Shown: piece after piece, positions 1 to 9,870 of the stretch
How the letters are laid out: each line of letters starts with the position of its first letter
How positions within the stretch are numbered: the stretch's first letter is position 1
DNA from: Paraphysomonas bandaiensis
Taxonomy: Eukaryota > Chrysophyceae
Direction: 5' to 3'
Length of the DNA: 39,239 bases
NCBI GenBank assembly: GCA_965644295.1
Contig: CBFFRP010000351.1
Location: 1-39,239, forward strand
The notes under the pieces: model-generated
Seen by the model: only the letters and a program-made list of their open reading frames with translations
Database searches by the model: none
Told to the model about the DNA's origin: nothing
Program-made: the position numbers and the translations under genes

Positions 1-3000
1 CACCAAAGGCAACGAAACCTTTCATCAGAATTTGTGGAGACTATAGAAGGATTAATAAGAGGAGATTCTTTCACCGCATTATCCGATCCCTGATGTGATT
101 ACTGAGTTACATAAAGCGGTAGGATATAAAATCTTTGTTGATCTTGATATATGCAATGCGTTCCATGGTATAAGATTACACAATGAAACATCAGCGTTGT
201 TGTCAGTTCAGACCCCATGGGGCCAATTTGAGCCAATGTTTCTTCCAGAAGGTGTCTCTCCGGCTAGTGGTGTTCTAATGCAAATAGTTTATGATGTCTT
301 TGCTGAATACTCGGAGTGGATGGTTGTAATTTTCGACAATCTATTGTTACTTGCATATGATTATGAGGATGCATTTCAGAAATTGAAGTTGGTCATTGAG
401 AAGTGCAAATATTATAACATTGTGTTAAAGTTGTCAAAAAGTAAGTTTGGATTTTCTTCAGTTGAGTTCTTCGGATATCTTTGTAAGGATAATACATATT
501 GTCTAACGGATCAGCGTAAAAGTGCAGTGACGTCAATTCCGTTTCCAGAAGGCAAGAATAAGACTAGAGAGATGCAGCGGTTTCTAGGAGCGGCGATTTA
601 CTTCAAGCCGTTTATTCCTCTGTACAGTGATTTGACTCATTACTTGAACGATACAACTAGAAAGGGTTTCAACTGGGATGAGAGTACTTGGAAAGTTGAT
701 TATCGTCATGAGTTTGAGGTTTTTAAGGAAGCTATTTTGCGTTCAATGATGCTATACCATCCAGATTATAATCTCAGGTGGATTTTAATGACTGATGCGT
801 CTGAGTATGCATGTGGTGGTGTTCTTATTCAGATTTTTATTAATGAGAACAACGAGGAGATTTTTCAGGTCATAGCTATGGTTTCTAAAAAATTTTCAGA
901 TCTTGCTTTCAAATGGTCAACTATAGACAAGGAATGTTTTGGAATATTCTATTCTATCTTTAAGTTGTCGTACTACTTGAGAGGAAAACACTTTACGATT
1001 ATGACGGATCATGCAAATCTAAAGTGGATGGAAATTTCAGTGGTTGACCGAATAGTTCGAATGAGAATGTTCATGCAAAACTTTGATATGGATTTGTTAC
1101 ATTTCAAAGGTAAACTAAATCGTTTCGCGGATTGGTTATCAAGAATGGGACAGGAGAGAGCAGCTTCTTGTGTCATGTTGTTAGATCTTTGTCTTGAAGA
1201 TTCATGTTCAGATATTGAATTGTGTCTAGGAGTGGAGTATGAGAATTCTAGTCTGTTGTCGGAAGACCAACTTTTTATGTATGATGAGAGTGGTATGTTG
1301 TCAGCGGAGGCAGATGATCTTGCTTGTGTTTCAGAATTCCCAGAGGAACTAGTCAAAGCCTTGGATGAGTTAGCTAGTCAGAATTTACAGCCAAAGTCTC
1401 TAAAAGAAGCTTTTGATCTAGTACACAATGGTAGAATGGGTCATCACGGAGCTAAGAGAACATGGTTGAAACTTAGTAAGGTATTTCCGGGTCATACCTT
1501 GACAACAGAAATTATCCAAGATTTTATTGATCGATGTCCTATTTGTCAAAAGTTAGGTTATGATATGAGTACATCGTTGCAAGCACCGATAAGAGCATTA
1601 AATCTTGATAATTGCAGACATTTTGTGGGTTTCGATACATTGACTGTTACTCCGGTAGATGCTAATGGTTATTGTTGTATTCATGTGGTGAAACAATTAC
1701 CATCTCGCCTAGTAGGAATATATCCAGCTCGTAATTACTCAGCAGAGGGAGTGGCACGTGCTTTGTTCAGTTACTTTGTCACATATGGAATTTCTGAAGT
1801 GATGGTATCGGATCCAGGTTCGAATATCACAGCTAGGGTTGTTCAGTTACTCCTGAAATGGTTTGGAGTCCGTTTTAGAATGTCGTTAGTGAATAGACAT
1901 GAGTCCAACATGGTGGAACGAAGTAATCGGGAATTATTGCGTTTTCTTAGTGCATTGGTTCATGACGAAAGATTAGAAAATTGGAGTGACCCAGAATGCT
2001 ATTTGTTGATACAATTTATTCTCAACGATGAAATTTCAAGTGAGACGGGTCTTTCACCTTTTGAGTTTACGTTTGGAACAATGGATTCAAAGTATTTTCA
2101 TATCCCTGACAGTTCTTCAGATGAATTTGCTTCTTCGACTTATATTTCCAATTTCAATGATAACCTTAAAGCTATCAGGAAAATTGCGTGTGAAGTTCAG
2201 AAGAAAATTCAGAATAAACGTATGTCCAAAACCCCAGCAGAGAAAATGACTCAATATCAACCAGGCCAGCTTGTTTTGTTTAAACTGGATGTAACGAAAC
2301 ATAAGCCGTCCAAATTATATCCTCGATTCAAAGGACCGTATGAAGTAGTATCCACGTACAAGGCCGATGTTATTTGTACTCATTTAGTAATGCGGTTTGA
2401 TGTGACGTTACATATGTCTTGGTTGAAGCCATTCTTTGGTAGCAAGGAGGAGGCTTTTCGCATAGCAATGATTGACTATAGGCAATTTTCTCTTGACAAA
2501 GTGGTGGCTTATAGAGGGGACCCCGAAAAAAGAACTACTATGGATTTCAGAGTTCTCTTCTCCGATCAATCGTTGTTGTGGATGCCATACTCTACTGATC
2601 TTGCGACAAGTGAAGCTTTTCATGAATATATTTTCAGTGTCCCTGAATTGTTTCCCTTACGTTTTTCTGCAAAGGAAGCAGTGCAACAGAAGACTAAACT
2701 CAAGAAGTGTGTTATATCCACTGTGATACCTGGAGACGTTGTCTTTGTTAATCTTCGAGCGTGGGGTGCAGACTTCTATGACGCTTTAGAATTACCTAAT
2801 GCATATGATACTCTTTATGTAGTTCAATGTGTCTATAAGCGTTGGGCGGGCCGCAAAAGGATCACTATTGATGTGTATTGTTCTCTCTTTAACTCTACTT
2901 TTGAATGGTCAGCCTATGATGTCCAGAACTATGGAACTACACGAGATTTTAACCCTGACACCATGGTTCTGGTAGACTCCGCCTTCTGTGCCAAATTTCC

Positions 3001-3016
3001 CAATATCCTCTCTTAA
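1..3016 (+). mobile_element. Ty3/gypsy retrotransposon pol polyprotein (RT-RNaseH-integrase-chromodomain-like), 5' truncated by window
   Basis: About 970 codons are open from roughly base 80 to the stop at 3016. Order of domains: reverse transcriptase (DLDICNAFHG, then an IFDNLL active-site box in place of the usual (F/Y)xDD), RNase H (LMTDAS, TDHANLKW, ADWLSRM), a zinc-binding HHCC motif (MGHHGAKRTW then CPICQK), the integrase core (GFDTLTV, VSDPGSN, ESNMVERSNRE as D,D,E), and a chromodomain-like segment near DKVVAYRGDPEKR. About 100 further residues at the C-terminus I cannot assign. The first 80 bases encode the RT start (ICGDYRRIN) in another frame, so there is a frameshift at about 60-80 and this copy is probably dead. 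The open frame has no ATG at its beginning; it enters from outside the window. The element would copy itself through an RNA intermediate and integrate into nuclear DNA. Confidence 0.92.
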
Positions 3017-3081
3017 TTTAGAATTTTCCTAATTTCCGGAATCTCTTAATTTAGAATTTTCCTAATTTCCGGAATCTCTTA
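3009..3081 (+). repeat. Tandem 33-bp direct repeat, two copies plus 7 bases
   Basis: A 33-bp unit starting TCTCTTAATTTAGAATTTTC occurs at 3009-3041 and again, identical, at 3042-3074, followed by TCTCTTA. It overlaps the pol stop codon and lies just upstream of the purine tract, so it is a slippage or duplication product in the 3' untranslated part of the gypsy element. Confidence 0.9.
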
Positions 3082-3087
3082 TCCGTT

Positions 3088-3106
3088 GGAAGGAAAAAGA
3101 GGGTAG
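3088..3106 (+). other. Polypurine tract of the gypsy element
   Basis: The purine run GGAAGGAAAAAGAGGG followed by TAG immediately precedes a TGTCACGCAG start. This is the expected plus-strand primer position directly before a 3' LTR. Confidence 0.75.
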
Positions 3107-3737
3107 TGTCACGCAGCAGTATACACTGCGTGTATTTGTATATAGAATACTGTGCTGTATATAGTGTGTATATATCGTATATATCTGGAGCAGTATATGG
3201 TATATATATGGTATACATATGCATATAGAGGTTGTCATATACAGGGTATATTCACTGTATTTGGGACTTACCTTTATCAGTTTACGACATTCGAGGCTTT
3301 CAGTTTAGTAGCTGAGATACGTTTTTCAGTTTCTGACGGCGATTCACATTTGATTTGGACTGAAGTCCAGAACTTCGAAGTTTTAGTACAAAATACGTGA
3401 TTTCGTAGATAGTCGAAGTTTTCGTATGTGAATATTGGTTTTAGTACGTGAATATTGTTTTTCGAGTGTGAAGTGTTGATCGTAGTGTAGTGTTGATCTA
3501 CGTTGAACGAGATGGGTGTTTGCTCATTCTTGTCGCTGACTTTATAATTTACTTTTCTTAAAGAGCACCTACGGTTTGTTAGTGTTTCTGGCAGTGCGCC
3601 CGTCGTTGCGCCCTGGACAGTATCGCAGCCCGCTGGCGGATACTATTTTGGTGGGTTGTAGAGTTTAGACAAGAGATCATCTTTTCTTGGTCCATTCAGA
3701 GTTGAGTCACGGTTTGTGAGTCATCTGCGGGCACAGA
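3107..3737 (+). mobile_element. 3' LTR of the gypsy element (3' boundary approximate)
   Basis: It begins TGTCACGCAG right after the purine tract and downstream of pol. The 3' boundary is not fixed; CA dinucleotides near 3737 are candidates. The beginning, and an internal GCAGCCCGCTGG box near 3625, both recur in reverse complement in the solo LTR at 29180-29640, so the two belong to related gypsy LTR families. The 3130-3250 part is rich in TATA-type microsatellite sequence. Confidence 0.6.
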
Positions 3738-4183
3738 AAAGTTACACACCCCCAGAGCCGTGCCCCCCAAGAGACCTCGTCCCCAACGCGGGCCTGTCAA
3801 CCCGATCCGGAGGCAGACGACACTCATTCCCGACAGAACTCCAACCGCAACTAGCGAACCCAAAACCCCCGCTGCCACACATTCACAGAATGGCACGTCA
3901 CCCCCCTCCCCCCGGCTCGCACACGGAACTGGACCACCAGACACACTACCCAAAGGAAGACCACCTGACTAAACGTAAAACAAGGGATGGTTGCACCAAG
4001 GTGCTTGCAGCAATGCACAAGAAGCAACCTTAAGACAAACGTGGGACAAATGTTGAAATTTGGGACTTTTGATTGAAAGCTATATTCTACGAGTATTTTT
4101 AATGTTGATTTGTCCCTATACGTGTTATTCGAGTAGTTTGCAAGAAGTTTTCATAATAATAATATGATATTTTAATAAAATAT
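3738..4183 (+). other. GC-rich proline-coding patch, possible gag remnant, then AT-rich spacer
   Basis: Bases 3738-3972 are strikingly C-rich against AT-rich surroundings. The frame starting near 3760 reads P-P-K-R-P-R-P and stays open to 3972, rich in Pro, Thr and Arg, with GTG where an ATG might once have been. A basic, proline-rich start resembles some retrotransposon gag N-termini, but no gag domain is visible, so this is a guess. A 3'-end copy of the hairpin repeat lies at 3985-4030. The rest to 4183 is AT-rich with nothing recognised. Confidence 0.3.
3985..4030 (-). repeat. Terminal fragment of the hairpin-ended SINE-like repeat
   Basis: Read on the minus strand it matches the terminal part of the copies at 14066-14190, 14694-14855 and 20738-20928: CTTGTGC, a short loop, GCAAG, then the palindrome GCACCTTGGTGC and CAACC. 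The palindrome centre is inverted relative to the other copies (CCTTGG against CCAAGG). Only this end is present, as expected of 5' truncation. Confidence 0.6.
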
Positions 4184-4716
4184 ATGAATCATCTATTCTT
4201 TATAAGTGGTAACCGTGCGTCTGTTACTCCGAACTTCAGGACTCCACGCCAGTTGTTGAACTTAGACAACAACCCAAATGAGAGAGGGGTGCTCAGTGCA
4301 GATACTATGGAGGTCCTAAACACGCCATCGATGGAAGGCTACAAAAACACGTGTTACTGTTCAAGCACAGTGATGCGAAACATGTATGGACTTTTATGGC
4401 TTGAAACACAAGACTGGGAGTGAAGTGTTAAAGTGTATGAAGGACATGGTAGAGACCCAACTTGTCAAAGAAGGATTACAACTACGACAATGTCATGCAG
4501 ATGGCGCAGGAGAACTAGTAGGGCAACATGTCAGGTAGTAGTACATACGTGAAACCAACAGCACAAGGACTATGTACAGGTTACTTGGACGACGACTCCA
4601 CGTGACACCCAAAATGAATTCGCTGTCGGAACACACTAATCGTACTGTGAAGGAGATGGCCCTCTTGCTATCTTGCTCGATTGTGGCATCAATATTTTGG
4701 TTCAAAGCAGTGCTGA
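4184..4716 (+). pseudogene. Ty1/copia integrase remnant, multiply frameshifted
   Basis: Three frames together give copia integrase signatures: a hydrophobic VLLFKHSDAKHV-like strand near 4350, CHADGAGELVG (the second catalytic Asp region, compare HADGAGEL in the copia at 28.2 kb) near 4495, and MNSLSEHTNRTVKEM (catalytic Glu region) near 4615-4665. Frame changes occur near 4350, 4385 and 4540, so nothing intact is encoded. It is broken at its 3' end by the repeat at 4717. Confidence 0.75.
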
Positions 4717-4910
4717 AGTTGTTGTGATGAACAAACCTGGAGAAACGCTCTAAACCTGGTGAAATTTTAAAAATGTCGATTTTAGTTGTGTTTTTATGTG
4801 TTTTGCAATAAGTAATAATGTAGTAGGTGTATAGAGATCATGTTTTTAGAGACATTTAATATATTTTATATAAGTTACAGCAGGTCCAAAAAGTGAGAAT
4901 GTAACGGTTA
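4717..4910 (+). repeat. About 190-bp dispersed repeat, copy 1
   Basis: From AAGTTGTTGTGATGAACAAA to GTAACGGTTA this segment aligns along its whole length with 35680-35869 (shared AAACCTGGAGAA, GAAATTTT, AAAATGTCGATTT, TGCAATAA, GTAGGTGT, GACATTTAATA, GAGAATGTAACGGTTA). Here it abuts a copia integrase; at the other site it abuts a different coding region. It is therefore a mobile or duplicated unit, or a shared 3' end of one transposon family. Confidence 0.85.
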
Positions 4911-5049
4911 ATGAAACGGTTAATACATACATGCATACTATTATATAGTACTATATTATATATATATATTATTACAAAGTACTATCTATTATCGTCTGAG
5001 TCATTGACGATTATAATATCACCACAATCCCAGCCCTCCTCCCTCCTCC
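4911..5049. other. AT-rich spacer
   Basis: TATA-rich microsatellite sequence (4935-4990) with no coding signal. Confidence 0.5.
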
Positions 5050-5860
5050 TGGCATCAAGCATTGCCTTCTTTGCACGTGCTTCTTTCTTTCAACATTTGT
5101 CTTCTTCCTCGCCGCACGCTGCTCTTCTCTGTCGGGGTATACATTGAGCAAGACTCCGACCATATCGGTGGGTGTAGAACCATCACAATTCCGGACGACA
5201 ACTCGTGGAGGTATCTTCCATGCGCCGGAAGTTTTGTTTCCGTTGTGTAGAACACAAGCCGTAGCCTTGACCCTCTCCTAATTCCGTCTGCATGATGGGA
5301 TCCTTATAACAGCCCTCCGCGTACTCCTCTATGTCTGCATTCCACTTCAAAATCGGACACTCCAGTCCCAATGAATATAGGGCATCTCTTAGTGGAATAA
5401 ATATTCCACCAATTTCGGTGACAAAATCTTTAGCACTATTACTCTTGGGAGAAATCTCCAGCCACTCTTTCCATTCCTCGGCCACCTTCGGCTTATGTGT
5501 TGAATATTGTTCTATCATTTTCTTGCACAGAGCTGAAGTTAACTCAAAAGATCCAGCTATTAAGGGGACTGGGGAAAAGTCACCGCTCTTGGAAGATTCT
5601 TCAAGAAGTTCAAAGGCTTCTCACTAGGGAGAGGATAACTCCGCACTTCACAAAGTTGAGCAACGAGGCCACAGAGAGACTGCTGGTCAGTGTCTTCACT
5701 CGACAATTTTGATGTATTCCTTTGAGGCATATGCCCAATATGATATATTCACGCCAAGAGGATGTTCAGTCAACTCGGCAGGAGTGACCACCCTCTCAAA
5801 CGTGAACCGCAGCTGGGTCCACTCCTCCTTTGCGAAAAGCGGCCAATATCTACATCAATA
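5050..5860 (-). pseudogene. Decayed coding region of unknown family
   Basis: Successive minus-strand frames give protein-like stretches: FAKEEWTQLRFTFERVV near 5830-5780, SLCGLVAQLCEVRSYPLP near 5680-5620, a 111-codon frame from 5518 (KVAEEWKEWLEISPKSNSA, then GGIFIPLRDALYSLGLECP), and finally SGAWKIPPRVVVRNCDGSTP with a basic tail (REEQRAARKK) near 5230-5070. The frames are offset by single-base shifts near 5720, 5550 and 5240. I do not recognise the family. The basic, charged C-terminus and the transposon-rich setting suggest a transposon-encoded protein, but that is only inference. Confidence 0.45.
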
Positions 5861-7017
5861 CACCCTTCCAAAATCTTGCAGTTAATCAGGAAGGACAAGT
5901 AAATCCATCACTGAAACTTCAACTTTCTTCTTCAATGCTCTATAAATCAGAGTAGAAATTCCGAGGGAGTACAGATGTATTCATCACACGCAGCATTGCA
6001 ATATATTGTAATATGTATATTGCAATACATTGTAATAGTATCAATAAACTCTTAAAAAACAATTGAACTAGGTATTGGCGGGACGACACGTCACAATAGT
6101 ATTGCAATATATATTGTTCCCTAGAGCCCTGATATACACTTTATGTGTGCAGTATACATATATATCATGACATATCTACATATCGCACAACATATATATG
6201 TAACAGAGACATAATATATATATAATATATAAGCTTGCAGTTTTTATATAATATATGACATACATACATAGATATTTTTTGAAGAATACAAGACGTGTGA
6301 AGTATTCATATGGGCACATATATATATGCAGTACATTTGTAACAGTGACACACACTTATATATATGGGCAGCACGCGTATGTAACAGAGATTTATATTTG
6401 TGACATATATATACATATAATAATTCGTACATATATATGTGTACAGACCACTGCTTCGTACAGACCACTGCTTCGTATATGTATAATTCGTACAGACCAC
6501 TGCTTCCTCAATTGTCGATATCGATTACGAGGCGATATAGTATATTGACTGTGCAGCGTCAGTACGAGGGTCCCACACACACAGTGTGATGATCAAATGG
6601 AGGGTACCGTAAAATCATGTAATCAGTACGTACAGTCATGACAGGTGATATATAGGTCCTTCTTCCAGACAGAGACAGTCTATGGCAACACCCTTAGTCA
6701 CCATTAATTGGGAATGGATATATGAACCACACAGAGGCATAGAATAACGGTAGAGAAGCCGTAGACACATCCATCTGACTGCAGGAAAAGCACGTATACA
6801 CTGTGTACGTACTATTGGTGATTATAGAAGCTACATATGTGCATTTACAGGCCACTTGTTGAATATCGAGCCATGTACACATATATACCATATATTAGGG
6901 TAAGGATACAACATAAATATATATATATATTCTGTAGTAGGGTCACGACCCATACATATATTATGTGTGGGCGAAGGAGAGAAACTAGGTTAGTATGTAC
7001 GCATGTATACATGAATA
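5861..7017. other. AT-rich, microsatellite-rich intergenic stretch
   Basis: No gene is seen. It contains TA/CATA-type microsatellites (5990-6440 and 6880-6935), a MITE-like end at 6092-6135 whose relative lies at 27493-27538, and three near copies of ACAGACCACTGCTTCGT at about 6443-6507. The short open frames here come from the microsatellites. Confidence 0.6.
6092..6135. repeat. MITE-like terminus shared with 27493-27538
   Basis: CAATAGTATTGCAATATATA, TTGTTCCCTA and CCCTG recur at 27493-27538 in the same orientation. The reverse complement begins CAGGG...TAGGGAACAATA, which resembles the CAGG start of hAT-type elements in this window. No target duplication was found. Confidence 0.5.
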
Positions 7018-7022
7018 CATCC

Positions 7023-7320
7023 AGTTGAAGTATAAACTTCGCTTCCGTAGTTTCTCTATTGCATACGCACGACGTATCTTGAATGAATGGATATCACATC
7101 ACATGCATGCATATCCACACACTTAGTACAATGTATCGACATGTTACATCTGTAAACTCTAATCATTATTCTCAATTCACCAAGTCAATACCTTGTAGTT
7201 CAACTTGGTAGCGGATTCTCGCGATCTATAACCTTTGTTTGCCCTTTTACTCATCAGCATGGCTCTCCCTGTCTCCAAAAACCCTATCCAGGAGAAAAAT
7301 CAATACCTTGTAGTTCAACT
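7023..7320 (+). mobile_element. Internally deleted LTR retroelement of the AG...CT family
   Basis: A 183-bp LTR (7023-7205) starts AGTTGAAGTATAAACTTCGC and ends TTCAACT. It is followed at once by a primer-binding-like TGGTAGCGGATT. About 95 bases later the last 21 bases of a second LTR (ATACCTTGTAGTTCAACT) appear at 7300-7320. The unit is flanked by the 5-bp duplication CATCC (7018-7022 and 7321-7325). It is a diverged relative of the full-length element at 23649-26466. Most of the interior and of the 3' LTR has been deleted. Confidence 0.85.
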
Positions 7321-7325
7321 CATCC

Positions 7326-7730
7326 AAACTATAATAATAATAACTCTTCAATAGAATTATATATCATAGCCCAGAACAAACATTGTACTCATGATTGGCA
7401 TATAAAATAGAGCATATAGAATAGAAGATAGTGCTAATGATTATAAACCTGCTTTAAACCTGCACAGGTTTACAAGGCGGCCAATAGATGTCATGAGACC
7501 ATCCCTCTCTGCTCGGCACCGAGCGTCGGCGCCTGTTTTGGACAATTTTTAGCGCCAACAGCAAAAGAAAAAAACTTACTACTCGTATCTTCTAATCTAA
7601 TCATAACTACCATCTACATCTCATCTCATACTACACTACTTCTTATTCTTGAGCCATAACCCATAACAACCTCCTATATCACCCATACTTCTTGTCGTAC
7701 CCAATTTTGCTATACTAGAGAAACATACGT
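7326..7730. other. Intergenic, nothing recognised
   Basis: AT-rich sequence without coding signal or identifiable repeat; it holds a short GC-rich spot (7500-7530). Confidence 0.5.
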
Positions 7731-7738
7731 ATTCCAAC

Positions 7739-8363
7739 CAGGCTTGCGTAACAATTAATTGGTTTTCAATTTATTAGCAATAATTGCCAATTAAATTATT
7801 TGGTTTTAATAGTGATAATTCTAATTATTATTATTGGAAATTGTTGTCAATTAATTGGCAATTGATTGGCTGGCTAAATTATATATAGCATCTTTTTAAG
7901 ATGTATAGGTACTGATCATAGATACAAAAACCCAACCGCGCTGAAAAACCACAGGTGCGACGCTTTTTGAGAAATGATGTATCTGCACACGAAGGTAAGA
8001 TGAAGAGAAAGATGATGATGAGGAAGTCGAGCCCATTCGTTTACTTAAAGACAACCGAAAGCGCAAAAAAGCACGCATCAAACTGCCAACACAATATCGT
8101 TGCATCATGAAGCATTTGTATAGCACTACCAATGTTTGTGAGAGGTTGTTTAGCAGAGCTAATATTGTTATGACTGATTTTCGCAAGCGAATGACACCTA
8201 GACACCTTGAAATGTTGATGTTTCTGCGTGCAAATCGGCATCTTTGGGATGAGATTATAGTTCAGAAGATTATTCTAAAATCTAGCAATAGAATTGAAGG
8301 CAACTAATAATTGCAATTATTTTTGTTGGACATCTGTCACCACTTAATTGTTACGAAAGCCTG
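7739..8363 (+). mobile_element. hAT-type DNA transposon (625 bp) with 8-bp target duplication
   Basis: Left end CAGGCTTGCGTAACAATTAA and right end (reverse complement) CAGGCTTTCGTAACAATTAA form terminal inverted repeats of about 24 bp with two mismatches. The flanks carry the 8-bp duplication ATTCCAAC (7731-7738 and 8364-8371). CAGG-type ends and 8-bp duplications are characteristic of the hAT superfamily. The interior is AT-rich apart from the 3' end of a transposase frame at about 7998-8307. The element lacks most of a transposase and would need one supplied in trans. Confidence 0.9.
7998..8307 (+). pseudogene. hAT transposase C-terminal dimerisation domain remnant
   Basis: One frame reads through a basic stretch (KDNRKRKKARIKLPTQYR) into NVCERLFSRANIVMTDFRKR and LEMLMFLRANRHLWDE, the typical hAT C-terminal dimerisation region (ERLFS...LE.L.FL..N..LW), and stops at 8307. 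A TAA just upstream of 7998 closes the frame, and the catalytic domain is missing. It lies inside the hAT ends at 7739-8363. A second decayed hAT transposase with the same block order (VVERLF...LEPLLFLRAN) is at 22975-23589. Confidence 0.85.
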
Positions 8364-8371
8364 ATTCCAAC

Positions 8372-8749
8372 ATCCAACATAAACTACATTACGAGGACAA
8401 GCTATAATAACCTTGGGAAAAGAAGTATGATTGAATTAGAGAACCTTACGTATTTCAACAGCAGCTAATTGGAAACATTTACCAAATAATAATAATGATT
8501 ATCATTTTTTATATCAATTAATAGAAAACCAATTCGTTATTACGCAAGCCTGGACACGGAGGTATATTACTACAACATAACACGTTGCCCAATAAGGATG
8601 TCAGGTTCATGTAATTGCTGTCGTGGTGAATTACAATGCTAATAATTCTAAAGGAGGTCCACTAGCTACATGTCATCTAGTAACCACAAGCCTAGAGTCT
8701 TAGCAGCCACACAATGGCTATCTGTTAAATTGTTCGTCTCATACGGCTA
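8372..8749. other. Intergenic with a second hAT-like end
   Basis: AT-rich. An additional CCAATTCGTTATTACGCAAG followed by CCTG at 8530-8552 is another hAT terminus in inverted orientation, without a matching partner or duplication that I could find. No gene is seen. Confidence 0.5.
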
Positions 8750-9870
8750 TCCTCCCAAATCGAACAGGTGAGGACCCACGCCCACCAAAGTTACTGGCTC
8801 GTATCCGCCGTAAAACGAAACCGCACCTGGAATATTCGTGTACTTCCACAATTTCTTTTTATGAGTAAACACAACACCACCGCTTGGACGTCCGGTGTTT
8901 GGTGGAGGAGAGGGAGCGCCCATTACAACACCAGAAACACCTAACGGAACAAAGTCCCGAGAAAATCGCCATTTAGCTTCTTTGTGTAAAATGCTTCCCG
9001 TCGCTCTGTTTTACAATAGATTAATGCACACCTGAAACAAGTCAATCATATACTGTAACAACAGTGACGTCATCCGCAATACAGCGCAAACATGTCGGTG
9101 CTTTACCTGCAATCCCAACGATCGTTGCAAACAAGTCAGTAACATGCATTGAGCCATCGTAAGATGTTCCTTTTAGATTATGTGAACTGGAGACCACAGA
9201 CCCACTTATGAATGCTGGAACCCGAACCCCGCCCTCCAAAAATGATCGTGTTCGGCCTTGTTGCCCGCCATTCTTCGACCCAAAGCTGCGCACACCTCCA
9301 TTGTCCGAGGCGTGCACAACGAGAATGTCATCTAGCATTCTCTTACTGTTCAGAGCAGTCAACACATCACGGGCCATGTCATCAACTCCAGCCATCACCA
9401 TGCACAGCAGCTGACGGCCATTGAACGGCAAGTTGGGGGGAAATGGGTAATCCCTGCGCATCGAGCAGCATGGTCCGTGGAGACGTTCGGTTGCAACGGC
9501 GAGTGAGGCGCAGTAGGAGCAAGATACAAAAACAACGGTTGCGAAGGTTTGTGCTACGTGATTTCACTTACAGCCCTGTCAGCCAACACTGCTGTGTCAT
9601 GCTTTCCAGAACCTGCATGGATACGTCTGGAACACCATTATAACTTAAATCGTATCCAATAGTAGGTGTACATGTAGTCTGTGCATACATTCGAGTCAGC
9701 TTAATACCTTCATTGCAAGGGTGTCAAGAGCTGGAGTTGCAAGAGCAAACTGACGATCACAATACCCAACATTGTCTAGACCTTGGTCGCCTGTCAACAC
9801 CAGCAGAACATGTTTGGCCGATGTTTTCTTCAGGTCACGGAGATTTTCCGAGTTGCCTTGCACCGCACAC
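8750..9870 (-). pseudogene. Arylsulfatase (ARSB-like) pseudogene
   Basis: Read on the minus strand from about 9870: KHVLLVLTGDQGLDNVGY (N-terminal metal-site strand), a frameshift near 9712, then YAQTTCTPT, the place of the formylglycine motif C-x-P-x-R. After CTPT the sequence jumps to YDLSYNGVPDV, skipping the region that should hold the rest of the active site. A frame change leads to GKHDTAVLADRAVSEIT, an in-frame TAG near 9550, QPLFLYLAPTAPHSPLQP, another shift near 9465, and a 139-codon frame with VVHASDNGG and FLEGGVRVPAF (C-terminal sulfatase landmarks). A possible C-terminal piece ending HLFDLGG lies at 8750-8930. Active sulfatases hydrolyse sulfate esters in secretory or lysosomal compartments. 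With several frameshifts, a stop and a loss of the order of 100 residues this copy cannot be active. Confidence 0.85.

Noticed and set aside
6244-6580. Tyr/Ile/Cys-rich open frames
   Set aside because: They are produced by CATA/TATA microsatellite sequence.
7739-8552. hAT element extending to the CAAGCCTG end at 8552
   Set aside because: No target duplication matches there, whereas the end at 8363 gives an exact 8-bp duplication (ATTCCAAC).
8780-8930. Minus-strand VVMGAP motif resembling an FG-GAP (integrin alpha) repeat
   Set aside because: A single short match without the Asp-rich calcium loop; it lies where the C-terminus of the sulfatase pseudogene is expected.
9550-9580. GTAAGTG in the sulfatase region as a splice donor
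   Set aside because: The reading frame through it encodes expected sulfatase sequence, and the nearest acceptor would give an intron of about 22 bases, far shorter than the 63- and 69-base introns seen here.
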